64,000 nucleotides of DNA from Shewanella intestini (GTDB lineage: Bacteria; Pseudomonadota; Gammaproteobacteria; Enterobacterales; Shewanellaceae): contig NZ_JAAIKR010000005.1 in assembly GCF_018221465.1 (NCBI RefSeq), forward strand, positions 62,001-126,000, given 5' to 3'. Shown piece by piece: positions 8,847 to 18,703 of this stretch. The translations under genes were made by a program, and so were the position numbers. The notes under the pieces were generated by a model. That model ran no database searches, had not been told where the DNA came from, and saw nothing but the letters and a program-made list of their open reading frames with translations. Numbering within the stretch: the first letter of the stretch is position 1; each line of letters opens with the position of its first letter.

Positions 8847-9140
8847 ATGCAAAAAAACACTCTTCACCAATTAAGAAACGCTGGATTAATGTTGTTCGGT
8901 TTGTGGTTGATTGTTTTACAATCTATCACGTTATCTCACGCCGCCGAACATGCACTTGAAGCTGATCATTCACATTGTTTATACAGCAATGTGTACCATG
9001 TACAAAGTGCAGGAAGCATCTCTAATGCTGCTCCAATCACTCAGTTTTTACTGACAGAAGTCACCCCTCCAAAGCAGATTTACTTACAACCTCTTTTAAT
9101 TTGGCAACGTAACTTACAAGTGCGTGCTCCGCCATTTTAG
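8847..9140 (+). CDS. Small secreted His-containing protein, DUF2946-like
   Basis: 97 residues, ATG preceded by GGGGGGAG. A signal or anchor segment (GLMLFGLWLIVLQSITLSHA) is followed by EHALEADHSHC, a short cluster of His, Asp, Glu and Cys suited to metal binding, and the protein ends in RAPPF. Short proteins with this layout (DUF2946 and relatives, often ending R-x-P-P) commonly precede metal-related TonB receptors. It is 61 bp upstream of a ZnuD-like receptor, presumably in the same operon. A role as a periplasmic metal-binding helper is inference, and the family call is moderate. Confidence 0.7.
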   Translation: MQKNTLHQLRNAGLMLFGLWLIVLQSITLSHAAEHALEADHSHCLYSNVYHVQSAGSISNAAPITQFLLTEVTPPKQIYLQPLLIWQRNLQVRAPPF

Positions 9141-9201
9141 ATTTAGCAATTGACACATTTATTTATTTTATTATTTGCTTACTCTAGTAAAGGAAAGTTG
9201 T

Positions 9202-11277
9202 ATGAAACTTACACTATCATGTGTAGCGCTAGCTGTTGCTAGCACAATGAACCCAGTCATGGCTGCGCAAGCTGCCACTCAATCAAACAATAACACTGCT
9301 GATCAAAATAACATTGAAAGAATTGTTGTTACAGCATCTCCTTTTGTGCGTTCAAGTATGGAAAGCACAACACCAGTGAGTGTGATGACTGAAGATCAAT
9401 TAAAGCTAAATATTGAACCAACATTAGGTGACACGCTTGAGAAATTACCTGGTGTTCAAGCATCGCACTTTGGTGCTGGTGCAAGTCGTCCAATTATCCG
9501 TGGCATGGACGGCCCACGTGTGGTTGTTTTAGAAAACGGTTTATCAGTAGGTGATGCATCAACCGTTTCTGCCGATCACGCAGTGACCTCTGAAGCAGGA
9601 ACAGCCCAACAAGTTGAAATCCTTCGTGGTCCAGGCTCACTACTTTATGGTAATGCTGCGATTGGTGGTGTTGTTAACGTGGTAAATAACCGTGTTCATG
9701 AACAATCTGTCGACGAATTAAGCGGAAATTTTGGCAGTCATTATGTTTCAGGTAGTGATGGCCGCACTGTAAATGGTGAATTGAATGGTGGTAATGGCGC
9801 ATTCAACTGGCATGTTGATGGTACACATCGTCGTACAGGTGACTATGATATTCCAGGTAACGCTGTTAAAGGCTTAAGTCACACGAATGGTAGTGTTGAA
9901 AATAGCCAAGTCACACTTGACGATTTTGCTGGTAGTGTTGGTTATACTGGCGATGATAGCTTTGTAAGTGTGTCTGGCTCACGTACTAAATCTAACTACG
10001 GTATTCCAAGCAAAGGCGTCATTGGTGATCCTGCTATAACCATTGATTTAGAAAAACAAGCGTGGCAATTTCACGCGGGCAAAGCGAACCCTTTTGCTGG
10101 TGTGAGTAAAATTCGCTTAGATGTAGGTTACACCGATTACCAACATGGCGAACAAGAAGATGGCGATGCAGATACTTTCTTCTTTAATAAACAAACCGAA
10201 GCACGTTTAAGTGTGAATAACACCGCTTGGGCTGGCTGGGAAGGGGTTGTGGGCTTACACGCTATACATAGAGATTTCTCTGTGCAAGGCGAAGAAGCAT
10301 TAACACCTAACTCTATTACTGACACGTTAGCTGCCTTTATTGTACAAGAACACCAATTTGGCGATTTTCGCGTGCAATTAGGTGGTCGAGTTGAACATTA
10401 TGACCTAGATCCAGAATCAATGAGCCTAGAAGAACAAGGACCTGCTTATCAACCAGAAGCGGTAACGGATAACAATGTGACGTTATCAGCGGGTACTGTT
10501 TGGGACTTCACTGAAGGGTATAACTTAGGTGTGTCACTTGAACGTGCTGAACGTTCAGCTACAGCAGAAGAGCTATACAGTTATGGCGAACATGATGCGA
10601 CTCAAAGTTTTGAATTAGGCGCATTGTTTGATATTAACAATGGGGTAGTAACACCTAAAACTGAAGCAACAGAAAAAGAAATCGCTAATAACCTTGATAT
10701 TACATTACGTAAATTAGATGGTGCATGGACGGGTTCTTTAAGCGCTGCATACAATCGAGTTAATAACTTCTTCTATGAAAAAGACACCGGTTTAAGCGCT
10801 GCTGATATCGGCGGTGATGATGCTGATTTACCTGTGTATCAATTTACCCAAGGTGATGCAGAATTATATTCATTAGAAGCTCAAGCTAACATTGCGTTTA
10901 ATGACACTTGGTCTTTAGACTTATTAAGTGACTTTACGCGCGGTAAATTAGTCGATGGTGGCAATATTCCACGTATTGCGCCATTAAGAGCGGGTACAAC
11001 ACTTAACTTTGACCAACAAGATTGGCATGCTGAGCTAGGTGTAATGGGTTATGCAAAACAAAGTAAAACCGCTGAGAATGAAACCGAAACAGCAGGTTAT
11101 GCATTAGTACATACAGCGGTAACTTATCACCTAACCACAGATGCAGGTGATTTGATGCTTTACGTGAAAGGTAATAACTTACTTGATCAAGATGCAAGGC
11201 CTCATACTTCATTACTTAAAGACTACTCACCATTAATGGGTAGAAGCGTTATGGTTGGTGTTAACTACGATTTCTAA
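9202..11277 (+). CDS. TonB-dependent outer membrane receptor, ZnuD-like (probable zinc uptake)
   Basis: 691 residues from the ATG at 9202 with AAGGAAAG upstream. The signal peptide ends near AAQAA. The TonB box region is IERIVVTASPF. The plug domain has LGDTLEKLPGVQASHFGAGASRPIIRG and ILRGPGSLLYGNAAIGGVVNVV, and the barrel ends in ...VMVGVNYDF with the C-terminal aromatic typical of outer membrane proteins. The pattern 'GxGASRPIIRGMDGPRV' with a D-A-S-T..S.DHA segment is typical of ZnuD, the Zur-regulated zinc receptor. It follows a His-containing secreted protein. Zinc as substrate is inferred. Confidence 0.85.
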   Translation: MKLTLSCVALAVASTMNPVMAAQAATQSNNNTADQNNIERIVVTASPFVRSSMESTTPVSVMTEDQLKLNIEPTLGDTLEKLPGVQASHFGAGASRPIIRGMDGPRVVVLENGLSVGDASTVSADHAVTSEAGTAQQVEILRGPGSLLYGNAAIGGVVNVVNNRVHEQSVDELSGNFGSHYVSGSDGRTVNGELNGGNGAFNWHVDGTHRRTGDYDIPGNAVKGLSHTNGSVENSQVTLDDFAGSVGYTGDDSFVSVSGSRTKSNYGIPSKGVIGDPAITIDLEKQAWQFHAGKANPFAGVSKIRLDVGYTDYQHGEQEDGDADTFFFNKQTEARLSVNNTAWAGWEGVVGLHAIHRDFSVQGEEALTPNSITDTLAAFIVQEHQFGDFRVQLGGRVEHYDLDPESMSLEEQGPAYQPEAVTDNNVTLSAGTVWDFTEGYNLGVSLERAERSATAEELYSYGEHDATQSFELGALFDINNGVVTPKTEATEKEIANNLDITLRKLDGAWTGSLSAAYNRVNNFFYEKDTGLSAADIGGDDADLPVYQFTQGDAELYSLEAQANIAFNDTWSLDLLSDFTRGKLVDGGNIPRIAPLRAGTTLNFDQQDWHAELGVMGYAKQSKTAENETETAGYALVHTAVTYHLTTDAGDLMLYVKGNNLLDQDARPHTSLLKDYSPLMGRSVMVGVNYDF

Positions 11278-11303
11278 TACTTAGGTATCAATAATTATCT
11301 GCT

Positions 11304-11334
11304 AAAAGGCGAAGTGACTCACTTCGCCTTTTTT
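11304..11334 (+). terminator. Rho-independent terminator of the TonB receptor gene
   Basis: AAAAGGCGAAGTGA pairs with TCACTTCGCCTTTT, followed by T residues, 26 bp past the stop. Confidence 0.92.
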
Positions 11335-11622
11335 ATTTGCTGTTTTATTATCAATTAACAAAGTAAGAAAATACACACATACTGCGGGTTTGTTGATCAT
11401 GTATCGAAAACAGGCTTACTGAGTAGATGACTCATTAAGCGTTACGAGATAACACTGATACTTACTGGTTGAAATGAATGTCAATTGAACAATAGGTGAT
11501 TCTTCTTAAAATTAACGCTTGAACGCAAGTGAATTATTTACATTCATTTAGAAAAATATCCGCTTTTTAGTCACAATTTTTTGTTTATAATGATAAACAT
11601 AAATCGATAACTATAAAGTGCC

Positions 11623-14600
11623 ATGCTACCTTTACTTTCACACCAACAAACACTGCAACCTGTCTATATTGCTTATTTAGATGCGCTCTCACAAAGTGCT
11701 TTTGAAGGCGATATTGATACGCGATATAGTGCCAGAATGGTGCAGGCAACGGATAACTCTGTTTATCAATTTTTACCACAAGCCGTTGTTTATCCTGCTC
11801 ACCAACAAGATGTTGAACTATTACTTGCATTAGCTAACACCGATAAATTCAAGCAGGTTACGTTCAGCGCTAGAGGTGGTGGGACTGGGACAAATGGTCA
11901 GTCACTCACTCACGGCTTAATTATTGATATGTCGCGCCACATGACTAATGTGCTTGAAGTGAATGTCGAACAAGGCTGGGTGAAAGTTGAAGCGGGTGTC
12001 GTTAAAGATGCCCTGAATGATGTGTTGCGTCCCCATGGTTATTTCTTTAGTCCCGATTTATCGACATCTAATCGCGCCACCATTGGCGGAATGATTAATA
12101 CCGACGCATCTGGTGCTGGCTCATTGGTATACGGTAAAACATCGGATCATGTCTTAGGACTCACGAGTGTATTGATTGATGGCAGTGTGTTAGCGTCTGC
12201 GCCAATGATTGATAGCAAGATTTCTCAACTTGATAACAGCCTAGCAAGTCAATTGATCCAGAATGTGGCTCAGGTTTGTCAGCAAAAAAGACAAACTATT
12301 TTGAGTCAATTTCCAAAATTGAACCGTTTTTTAACGGGATATGACTTAAAGCATGTGTGGAATGACCAACTCAATCAATTTGATATTTCACGAATTCTTA
12401 CTGGCTCAGAGGGCACGCTTGCCGTTATCACACAAGCTAAGTTAAATATTACGCCATTGCCGCAATCGAGAGTGATGGTCAATATTAAATATGACTCGTT
12501 CGAGTCTGCACTCCGGCACGCGCCATCGTTAGTCGTAGCCAATGCGACAGTCGTTGAAACCATCGACTCTAAAGTGCTCAATCTTGCCCGTGAAGACATC
12601 ATTTGGCACTCGGTGTCGGAATTTATTACTGATGTGCCTAATAAAGTGATTGAAGGGCTTAATATGGTTGAGTTTGCCGGTGACGAGCAAACGGTGAACC
12701 AAAAAGTTGCCATGTTACAGCAACAACTAACAGAGCAACTTACAGCACAACAATTTGGGCTAGTTGGCTTTCAATCCACAGCAGATACAAACAGCATTAC
12801 CCAAATTTATGCCATGCGCAAGAAAGCAGTTGGGTTACTGGGCGCGGTAAAAGGGACTCGTAAACCACTAGCATTTGCAGAAGATACTGCTGTACCGCCT
12901 GAAAACTTGGCAGACTTTATCATGGATTTTAGGGCATTACTTGATAGGCATCATTTGCAATATGGCATGTTTGGTCATGTCGATGCTGGCGTGTTACATG
13001 TTAGGCCTGCACTAGATATGTGCGATCCACAAGATGAAGCATTACTTAAAAGCCTATCAGACCAAGTGGCTAAGCTTACCTTGAAATACGGTGGTTTAAT
13101 GTGGGGTGAGCATGGAAAAGGAGTACGCGGCGAATACGGTGTTGATGTTTTTGGCGCACAATTGTATGGCGTGTTACAGCAAATTAAAGGCTGGTTTGAC
13201 CCAGATAACCGTTTAAATCCAGGCAAGTTAGTCACACCACCTGATTTTGGTGAACTGCAATTTAATGTAGACAGTATTAAGCGCGGCACATTTGATCGCC
13301 AAATTCCGGTGAATGTCAAAGCTGCATTTCCTGATGTGATGGATTGTAACGGCAATGGATTGTGTTTTAACTACAGTCCAAATTCACCAATGTGTCCATC
13401 ATTTAAGGTGACAGGTGACAGAATTCAATCCCCTAAAGGGCGAGCTGGCCTAATGCGTGAATGGCTTCGCTTGCTTGAGTCAGAAGGCGTTGATGTGTCA
13501 CAGCTTGTGCAATCAAAACCGTTAGGCATTATGCAGCGCCTGCAAAATACCATTAATAGTAAACGCGATTATGATTACTCACATGAAGTGATGGCGTCAT
13601 TAAAGGGATGTTTAGCCTGTAAAGCCTGCTCAAGTCAGTGCCCTGTAAAAGTCGACGTTCCCAAGTTTCGTGCGCAATTTTTTAATATTTATTACAAACG
13701 TTACATGAGACCTGCAAAAGATTATTTAGTGGGTGGAATTGAAGATGGTTTACCCTTGATGGCGAGTATGCCTAAACTGATGAATTTTGCTTCTCAAAAT
13801 CGGTTAAGCCAATGGGTGATTAAGAAAACCATTGGGTATGTTGACTCACCGAAGTTATCTGTACCAACATTAAAACAACGGTTAGATGGTCACGCTAGCC
13901 GAGGTTATGACTTAGAGGCATTGCAAGCTTTATCGACAACTGAACGCTCGCAACATGTATTGGTGGTGCAAGATCCTTTTAATAGCTTTTATGATGCCGG
14001 TTTGGTGTATCGCTTTATACAATTAATTGAAAAATTAGGTTACAACCCCGTATTACTACCTTATAAGCCCAACGGGAAGCCTGCACATATAAAAGGCTTT
14101 TTAGATAAATTTGCCAATATGGCAAAAGACAGTGCTGACTTTTTCAACCAATTACATCAATTAAATATGCCATTGGTGGGGTTAGACCCTGCATTAGTGT
14201 TGTGTTATCGCGACGAATATAAAGAAGTATTAGCAGAGCAGAGGGGGGATTTTAACGTATTGTTGTCTAATGAGTGGTTAACTCAAGTACTTTCTCAGGA
14301 TAAATCGCCAGTCAGTAGAGCATGTGGGCTGAGCAACTTAAAAAAACCGCCCCAATATACTTGGTTTAGCCATTGTACTGAATCAACGGCGAAACCCACG
14401 ACAGCGAAAGAGTGGCAAACTATCTTTAACTATTTTGGCGCTGAGTTTAAAAGTATCAACATTGGTTGTTGTGGTATGGCAGGGACTTATGGCCATGAAG
14501 TTGACAATTTAGCGCGTTCAAAAGCCTTGTATGACATGTCATGGAAAAATCAAATTAAGCAATATGCAGACAAAGGCCACCTATTAGTATCAGGTTATTC

Positions 14601-14688
14601 TTGTCGTAGTCAGGTTAACCGCTTTGATGGTTTTAAACCTAAACATCCGATTGAAGCGTTGTTAACCTTAATCGATTCAAGTAACTAA
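11623..14688 (+). CDS. ydiJ: FAD/4Fe-4S D-2-hydroxyglutarate dehydrogenase family protein YdiJ
   Basis: 1021 residues, collinear with E. coli YdiJ (1018). The FAD-binding domain has RGGGTGTNGQSLTHG (about 85-100) and LSTSNRATIGGMINTDASG (about 146-165). An FAD-oxidase C-terminal domain has FGHVDAGVLHVRP. A ferredoxin-like domain holds the cysteine set CLACKACSSQCPVKVDVP (about 663-680), and a CCG-type domain near the C-terminus has CCGMAGTYGHE. E. coli YdiJ oxidises D-2-hydroxyglutarate, a by-product of SerA; respiratory coupling is plausible from the cofactors. The ribosome binding site is weak. The gene is monocistronic. Confidence 0.93.
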   Translation: MLPLLSHQQTLQPVYIAYLDALSQSAFEGDIDTRYSARMVQATDNSVYQFLPQAVVYPAHQQDVELLLALANTDKFKQVTFSARGGGTGTNGQSLTHGLIIDMSRHMTNVLEVNVEQGWVKVEAGVVKDALNDVLRPHGYFFSPDLSTSNRATIGGMINTDASGAGSLVYGKTSDHVLGLTSVLIDGSVLASAPMIDSKISQLDNSLASQLIQNVAQVCQQKRQTILSQFPKLNRFLTGYDLKHVWNDQLNQFDISRILTGSEGTLAVITQAKLNITPLPQSRVMVNIKYDSFESALRHAPSLVVANATVVETIDSKVLNLAREDIIWHSVSEFITDVPNKVIEGLNMVEFAGDEQTVNQKVAMLQQQLTEQLTAQQFGLVGFQSTADTNSITQIYAMRKKAVGLLGAVKGTRKPLAFAEDTAVPPENLADFIMDFRALLDRHHLQYGMFGHVDAGVLHVRPALDMCDPQDEALLKSLSDQVAKLTLKYGGLMWGEHGKGVRGEYGVDVFGAQLYGVLQQIKGWFDPDNRLNPGKLVTPPDFGELQFNVDSIKRGTFDRQIPVNVKAAFPDVMDCNGNGLCFNYSPNSPMCPSFKVTGDRIQSPKGRAGLMREWLRLLESEGVDVSQLVQSKPLGIMQRLQNTINSKRDYDYSHEVMASLKGCLACKACSSQCPVKVDVPKFRAQFFNIYYKRYMRPAKDYLVGGIEDGLPLMASMPKLMNFASQNRLSQWVIKKTIGYVDSPKLSVPTLKQRLDGHASRGYDLEALQALSTTERSQHVLVVQDPFNSFYDAGLVYRFIQLIEKLGYNPVLLPYKPNGKPAHIKGFLDKFANMAKDSADFFNQLHQLNMPLVGLDPALVLCYRDEYKEVLAEQRGDFNVLLSNEWLTQVLSQDKSPVSRACGLSNLKKPPQYTWFSHCTESTAKPTTAKEWQTIFNYFGAEFKSINIGCCGMAGTYGHEVDNLARSKALYDMSWKNQIKQYADKGHLLVSGYSCRSQVNRFDGFKPKHPIEALLTLIDSSN

Positions 14689-14912
14689 TAAGGCTTTGCA
14701 CTGACACGGAACTAGCGGTTAAGTTTTAAATGGGCTATTTATTAATGCGCTATTTAATCTGAGGTGGTTTTCAAAGGTTGGAAGAGGTATTGCGAATGAC
14801 ATAGCTGATGCTGTTTACTCAATAGCGCGATATAACAATATCAACCAGTTTAAGGTAAGGGTGTTATTTATCGCAAGGTACTAGGCTGACTATATTCATG
14901 GAATTAAAGTAG

Positions 14913-15398
14913 ATGCAAACTGACGATACAAAAGCCATTGAACAGCTTAATACCACTATGGGTGAAGTGCCTTTATGTTCAGGCGATGTAGTATTTCACA
15001 TTTTGGATAATGGCGACTGGCTTTACCAACAAAGTCCGTTACCAACAAAGTTTGCTAAATTATTTGCCAGCATTTTGCATCGAAACAACAAAGAATATTC
15101 TCTCATCACGCCCGTCGAGAAAGTCAAAGTAGACGTTGCAGAGCATGCTTTTTTACTGGTGGATTATACGGTTGAGTCAACTGTTCTCACCACAGCACAT
15201 ACATTAGTTCGACAAGGTAATGGCGATAATCAACAATCGATAGTATTTGAATCATCAATTGGGAGTCAATTCACTGTGTTTAAGGCCGATGTTATGGTGT
15301 GCGAGCAATCTATTGTAGTGAAACTGCCTCGGGGATTAACCGCAAAATTGAATCGCAATTGTTACTATCGGTATATCGATGAGATGTTATCTGACTAA
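14913..15398 (+). CDS. DUF1285 family protein
   Basis: 161 residues. PLCSGDVVFHILDNGDWLYQQSPLPTKFAKLFASIL followed by LITPVEKVKVDVAEHAFLLVDY is the recognisable DUF1285 pattern. The family is cytosolic with no assigned function that I know. No signal peptide or membrane segment is seen. It stands between ydiJ and a MarR regulator with spacers of 224 and 148 bp, so operon membership is doubtful. Confidence 0.8.
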   Translation: MQTDDTKAIEQLNTTMGEVPLCSGDVVFHILDNGDWLYQQSPLPTKFAKLFASILHRNNKEYSLITPVEKVKVDVAEHAFLLVDYTVESTVLTTAHTLVRQGNGDNQQSIVFESSIGSQFTVFKADVMVCEQSIVVKLPRGLTAKLNRNCYYRYIDEMLSD

Positions 15399-15546
15399 AA
15401 ATCACATTTTTAACGTATAAACTGATATGGTTAATTGACCTTGGTCATTTTGCTCATGCAGTAGTTTTCGTGTCTTACATGTCATGTTGTCCTTGGTGAA
15501 TCAGTTTATTGTTATTTTATGGGAACACCTCAACTAAGGAGGCGCT

Positions 15547-15969
15547 ATGAAGCGTTATGAAAGCCTCAACTATCTAATTTCGCATTTAAATATCTCTTTG
15601 CAACAACAACTTGATGAACGTTTGAAACGTTACCAATTAGACATTAAATTGTGGCCGGTTTTATTCGCTTTGTGGGAAAAGGAAGGACGGAGTCAAACTG
15701 AGCTATCGAAATGCTGTGATGTTGCCAACTACACCATGACACGTTTACTTGACCAACTGCAGGTTCAAGGGTTAATCACCCGTCATCAAGAAGCTGATAA
15801 CCGCCGTGCTTTTCAAATATTCCTAACGGATGATGCCAAAGCGCTTGAACAAGACTTAGTAACAGAAGCTGAGTGGGTTAATCAACAATCGATGGCGTTG
15901 TTAACAGCACAAGAGCAACATCAACTTGTCACATTATTAAATAAAATCAATGGCTTTAAGCATAGTTAG
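15547..15969 (+). CDS. MarR-family transcriptional regulator
   Basis: 140 residues, ATG with AAGGAGG six bases upstream. The winged helix-turn-helix is seen in GRSQTELSKCCDVANYTMTRLLDQLQVQGLITRHQEADNRRAFQIFLTD (about 56-105), including the wing DNRR. MarR proteins are dimeric repressors, often of efflux or stress genes and often ligand-responsive. No effector gene lies immediately downstream on the same strand, so its target is unknown. Cys residues (Cys63-Cys64) in the recognition region could make it thiol-responsive; that is only a suggestion. Confidence 0.88.
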   Translation: MKRYESLNYLISHLNISLQQQLDERLKRYQLDIKLWPVLFALWEKEGRSQTELSKCCDVANYTMTRLLDQLQVQGLITRHQEADNRRAFQIFLTDDAKALEQDLVTEAEWVNQQSMALLTAQEQHQLVTLLNKINGFKHS

Positions 15970-16119
15970 TACAATCGATTTTAATGCTGCCGTTTGGCGG
16001 TTTTATAAAAGATAATTTATGCATTGCAGCTAACTACTTATTGCTAGCTTAATAAAGACGAAAAAGGTCAAATTTATTCACTCAAGATTAGTTATGGTCA
16101 ACTCAAATAGCGGCTAAAC

Positions 16120-16464
16120 TCACATTAAATACAATATTCCGATTAAGCTTAACGAACATAATAAGCTGCCTATCTCTAAATAACGTTTACTTTCTAATAA
16201 ATGCTTTTTACCTTCTTTTAACGTTATCATCAGTTTTTCTTGGTTATATACTCGACAAGTGAGTAAGTTAGATTTAGCATCAATAAATAATTGTAGTTTA
16301 CATAATTTGCCATTTCTAAGGGCAACGTTATGAATGCTAAACGCGCCAAAATTAAATTTACGTGAAACCAACTTACCATTTAAAAATACTGATTCTAATC
16401 CGCACCAGTTGCTGATTTTGAGAACGATAAGATTATGATTTATACGATAATTAAATGTAATCAT
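16120..16464 (-). CDS. Unknown protein with one C-terminal membrane segment
   Basis: 114 residues; no family recognised. Residues 1-85 are rich in beta-prone sequence (FNYRINHNLIVLKISNWCGLESVFLNG, then KLCKLQLFIDAKSNLLTCRVYN). A charged stretch KEGKKHLLESKRYLE precedes a single hydrophobic helix at the very end (IGSLLCSLSLIGILYLM). This is the layout of a tail-anchored protein with a soluble domain in the cytoplasm. It is isolated, with about 150 bp after it and over 500 bp before it. Coding status is supported by length and a sensible composition only. Confidence 0.6.
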   Translation of the reverse strand: MITFNYRINHNLIVLKISNWCGLESVFLNGKLVSRKFNFGAFSIHNVALRNGKLCKLQLFIDAKSNLLTCRVYNQEKLMITLKEGKKHLLESKRYLEIGSLLCSLSLIGILYLM

Positions 16465-16971
16465 TTCTAAACCTTCGCATTTTTTTAGCTCAATCGGTAA
16501 CTAATTTTGGTTGAAATTAACTAAAGTACAAGCAACCAAAATGATATTTTTTGTATGTTGTTGCTAAGACAAGTAATTTATATTTTTGTCTATTTCCCTT
16601 GAAAAATAACGCTAAATCATCTTCTCTATCATTATTAATGGTCTAAATGATAATCTGAATTATTACCATTTATATTGAGGCGTTAAATCTTAATTAATCC
16701 AGTCATATGTGTTTAATGTATTCGTATCAAAATTGGTGGCGAACTGAGGAGGAAGTGATTAAATATTGGTAAAAGGGAAATTGTAACTCCATTCGGTTGA
16801 TATTCTATGAGCGGCAGGGTGTTAGCAAAAGCCTATCTCAGTTTTTAAACTATTTCTGTACATAATCTGACAGCAATTAACGCCAGAACTAACTTACGAT
16901 AGTTAACAAAATAAAATTAAAAAAGAATGAGTGCATTATGACAAGTACTTATTTAACGTAATTGAACAGAG
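16465..16971. other. Gene-free 507-bp AT-rich region
   Basis: I see no coding frame. Around 16629-16668 there is a run of AT-rich dyads (ATCATTATTAATGG, AATGATAAT, ATTATTACC) that is loosely Fur-box-like. It lies about 170 bp upstream of the minus-strand 114-residue gene. The rest shows nothing I can name. Confidence 0.4.
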
Positions 16972-17412
16972 TTAAGCAGTTGCAATCGCTAAGTTTTTGT
17001 AGGCAATTAATACATCCTTCCATGTGATTATTCCTGTGACTTGGTTATTTTCTATAACAGGTAAACAGTCAATGTTGTTTGCAAGGATCAATTCACTGGC
17101 TTGAATTAAATTTTGATCGGCTGAAATGGTTTGTGGGAAATGTTTCATCACTTGATGAACCCGCTTATTTAAGGTCTCAGTGTCGCGAGTATACTCAGCT
17201 GCTGTACCAATTCTTGGGCTAAGTGCAGCAAGGTATTCACGATATGAGAGCACGCCGACTAAGGTATCTGCATCTAACACTATCAAATGGTGAAATGAAA
17301 CATGATCAAAAATGTTTTTAACTTCTACCAGGCGATCATCCATTGCAATAGTGACAACTGGTGTTGTCATAATGTCAGCAACTTTGATGTTTATTGCATT
17401 GTGCGAATTCAT
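16972..17412 (-). CDS. CBS-domain pair protein
   Basis: 146 residues from the ATG at 17412, chosen for AGGTGA five bases upstream; a GTG nine bases earlier is less likely. Two CBS domains fill the protein: VADIMTTPVVTIAMDDRLVEVKNIF (about 11-35) and VMKHFPQTISADQNLIQASELILANNIDCLPVIENNQVTGIITWKDVL (about 88-137). Stand-alone CBS pairs usually sense adenine nucleotides and modulate partner proteins. It lies upstream of nothing obvious and 259 bp past the leucine dehydrogenase stop codon region, so the partner is unknown. Confidence 0.88.
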   Translation of the reverse strand: MNSHNAINIKVADIMTTPVVTIAMDDRLVEVKNIFDHVSFHHLIVLDADTLVGVLSYREYLAALSPRIGTAAEYTRDTETLNKRVHQVMKHFPQTISADQNLIQASELILANNIDCLPVIENNQVTGIITWKDVLIAYKNLAIATA

Positions 17413-17600
17413 ATCAATCACCTAAAAAGTTAATCATCTTGACACCATTTAAGCATAGAATGAATATTACTCAATAGGCATCTGATTTAATTGCGTTAAA
17501 TAATGCTAGCGTTACTTAACATTACCTAGTGCGATTGGCGAGACAGAAACACCGAAATGCGTTTACACGGTTGACGAAGTCGCACCCAAATTGGCAAATA

Positions 17601-17622
17601 AAAAGAGGCCATTTGGCCTCTT
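17601..17622 (-). terminator. Rho-independent terminator of leucine dehydrogenase gene
   Basis: AAGAGGCC (17603-17610) pairs with GGCCTCTT (17615-17622); on the minus strand a TTTTTATTTG tract follows. Confidence 0.85.
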
Positions 17623-17671
17623 AATGCATACGCTTTGTAAATTTAGTGAGCTAATAAATGGCAAAAATTAA

Positions 17672-18703
17672 TTATTTTGCTGCATCAATTATTTTTTTAG
17701 CCATTTCATCTGCTACATCGGCAGTCGTGCGGTTTTGTGCATCTGCCTGGGCAAAGATTTCAGTTAACGTGTGGTAAATATTTTCTACTTTAGCTGTGGA
17801 TTTCGCTTTATCGTAGTCATCATCAAATGAAACATTAATGATGCCGCCAGCATTAATGACATAATCAGGGGCATATAATACACCGAGTTCTTTGAGCATT
17901 TCTCCATGTCGCGTTTCTGCAAGTTGATTATTTGCACATCCCGCAACAATTGTCGCTTTTAATAACGGAATTGTTGTGTCATTTATCGTCGCGCCAAGCG
18001 CACAAGGTGCATATACATCAACATCTTGTTGATAAATATCATTAGGTGCAACAACGGTTGCGCCAAACTCTGCCTCAACTTTATCAAGTGATTGCTGGTG
18101 GATATCTGTAACGATCAAATTAACACCAGCTTCATGTAAATGCTTACATAAGTAATATCCAACATGGCCAACGCCTTGAACAGATACTGTCATCCCTTCA
18201 AGGCTATCAATACCGCGCTGATGTTTGATAGCGGCTTTGATGCCCAAGTAAGTACCTAAAGCAGTAAACGGAGAAGGGTCACCTGATTTGCCTTCTAAGC
18301 CAGCCACAAAATCAGTTTCTCTATTGGCAATCATAATATCAGCGGTTGATACCCCAACATCTTCAGCTGAGAAATATGTTCCACCTAAATTATTAATAAA
18401 GCGGCCAAAGGCAAGGAAAAGTGCTTCACGGTCAGTGGTTTTTGGATCCGCTAAAATAACTGCTTTTCCGCCACCCATACTTAATCCAGCTAATGCATTT
18501 TTATAGGTCATTCCACGAGACAAGCGCAGCACATCTGTTAATGCTGCCTCATCAGAATCATAATTCCACATTCTACAACCACCTACAGCTGGCCCAAGGT
18601 TGGTATTATGAACTGCGATAATCGCTTTTAACCCACTTTGTTTATCATGACAGAACACGACATTTTCGTGTTCGTCGAACGAGACATGATTAAATACCGT
18701 CAC
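17672..18703 (-). CDS. ldh: Leucine (Glu/Leu/Phe/Val) dehydrogenase
   Basis: 343 residues from a GTG start with GGAGA upstream. The N-terminal catalytic domain has HNTNLGPAVGGCRMW and the lysine motif LSMGGGKAVILADP (about 70-83). The C-terminal Rossmann domain has VQGVGHVGYYLCKHL. Members oxidatively deaminate branched-chain amino acids with NAD+, giving 2-oxo acids and ammonia. Size and motifs favour leucine/valine dehydrogenase over glutamate dehydrogenase, and a leucine dehydrogenase is annotated at this locus in Shewanella as I recall. It has its own terminator and is monocistronic. Confidence 0.9.
   Translation of the reverse strand: MTVFNHVSFDEHENVVFCHDKQSGLKAIIAVHNTNLGPAVGGCRMWNYDSDEAALTDVLRLSRGMTYKNALAGLSMGGGKAVILADPKTTDREALFLAFGRFINNLGGTYFSAEDVGVSTADIMIANRETDFVAGLEGKSGDPSPFTALGTYLGIKAAIKHQRGIDSLEGMTVSVQGVGHVGYYLCKHLHEAGVNLIVTDIHQQSLDKVEAEFGATVVAPNDIYQQDVDVYAPCALGATINDTTIPLLKATIVAGCANNQLAETRHGEMLKELGVLYAPDYVINAGGIINVSFDDDYDKAKSTAKVENIYHTLTEIFAQADAQNRTTADVADEMAKKIIDAAK

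Noticed and set aside
16629-16668. Fur box
   Set aside because: Only partial agreement with the 7-1-7 Fur pattern, and no iron-related gene nearby.
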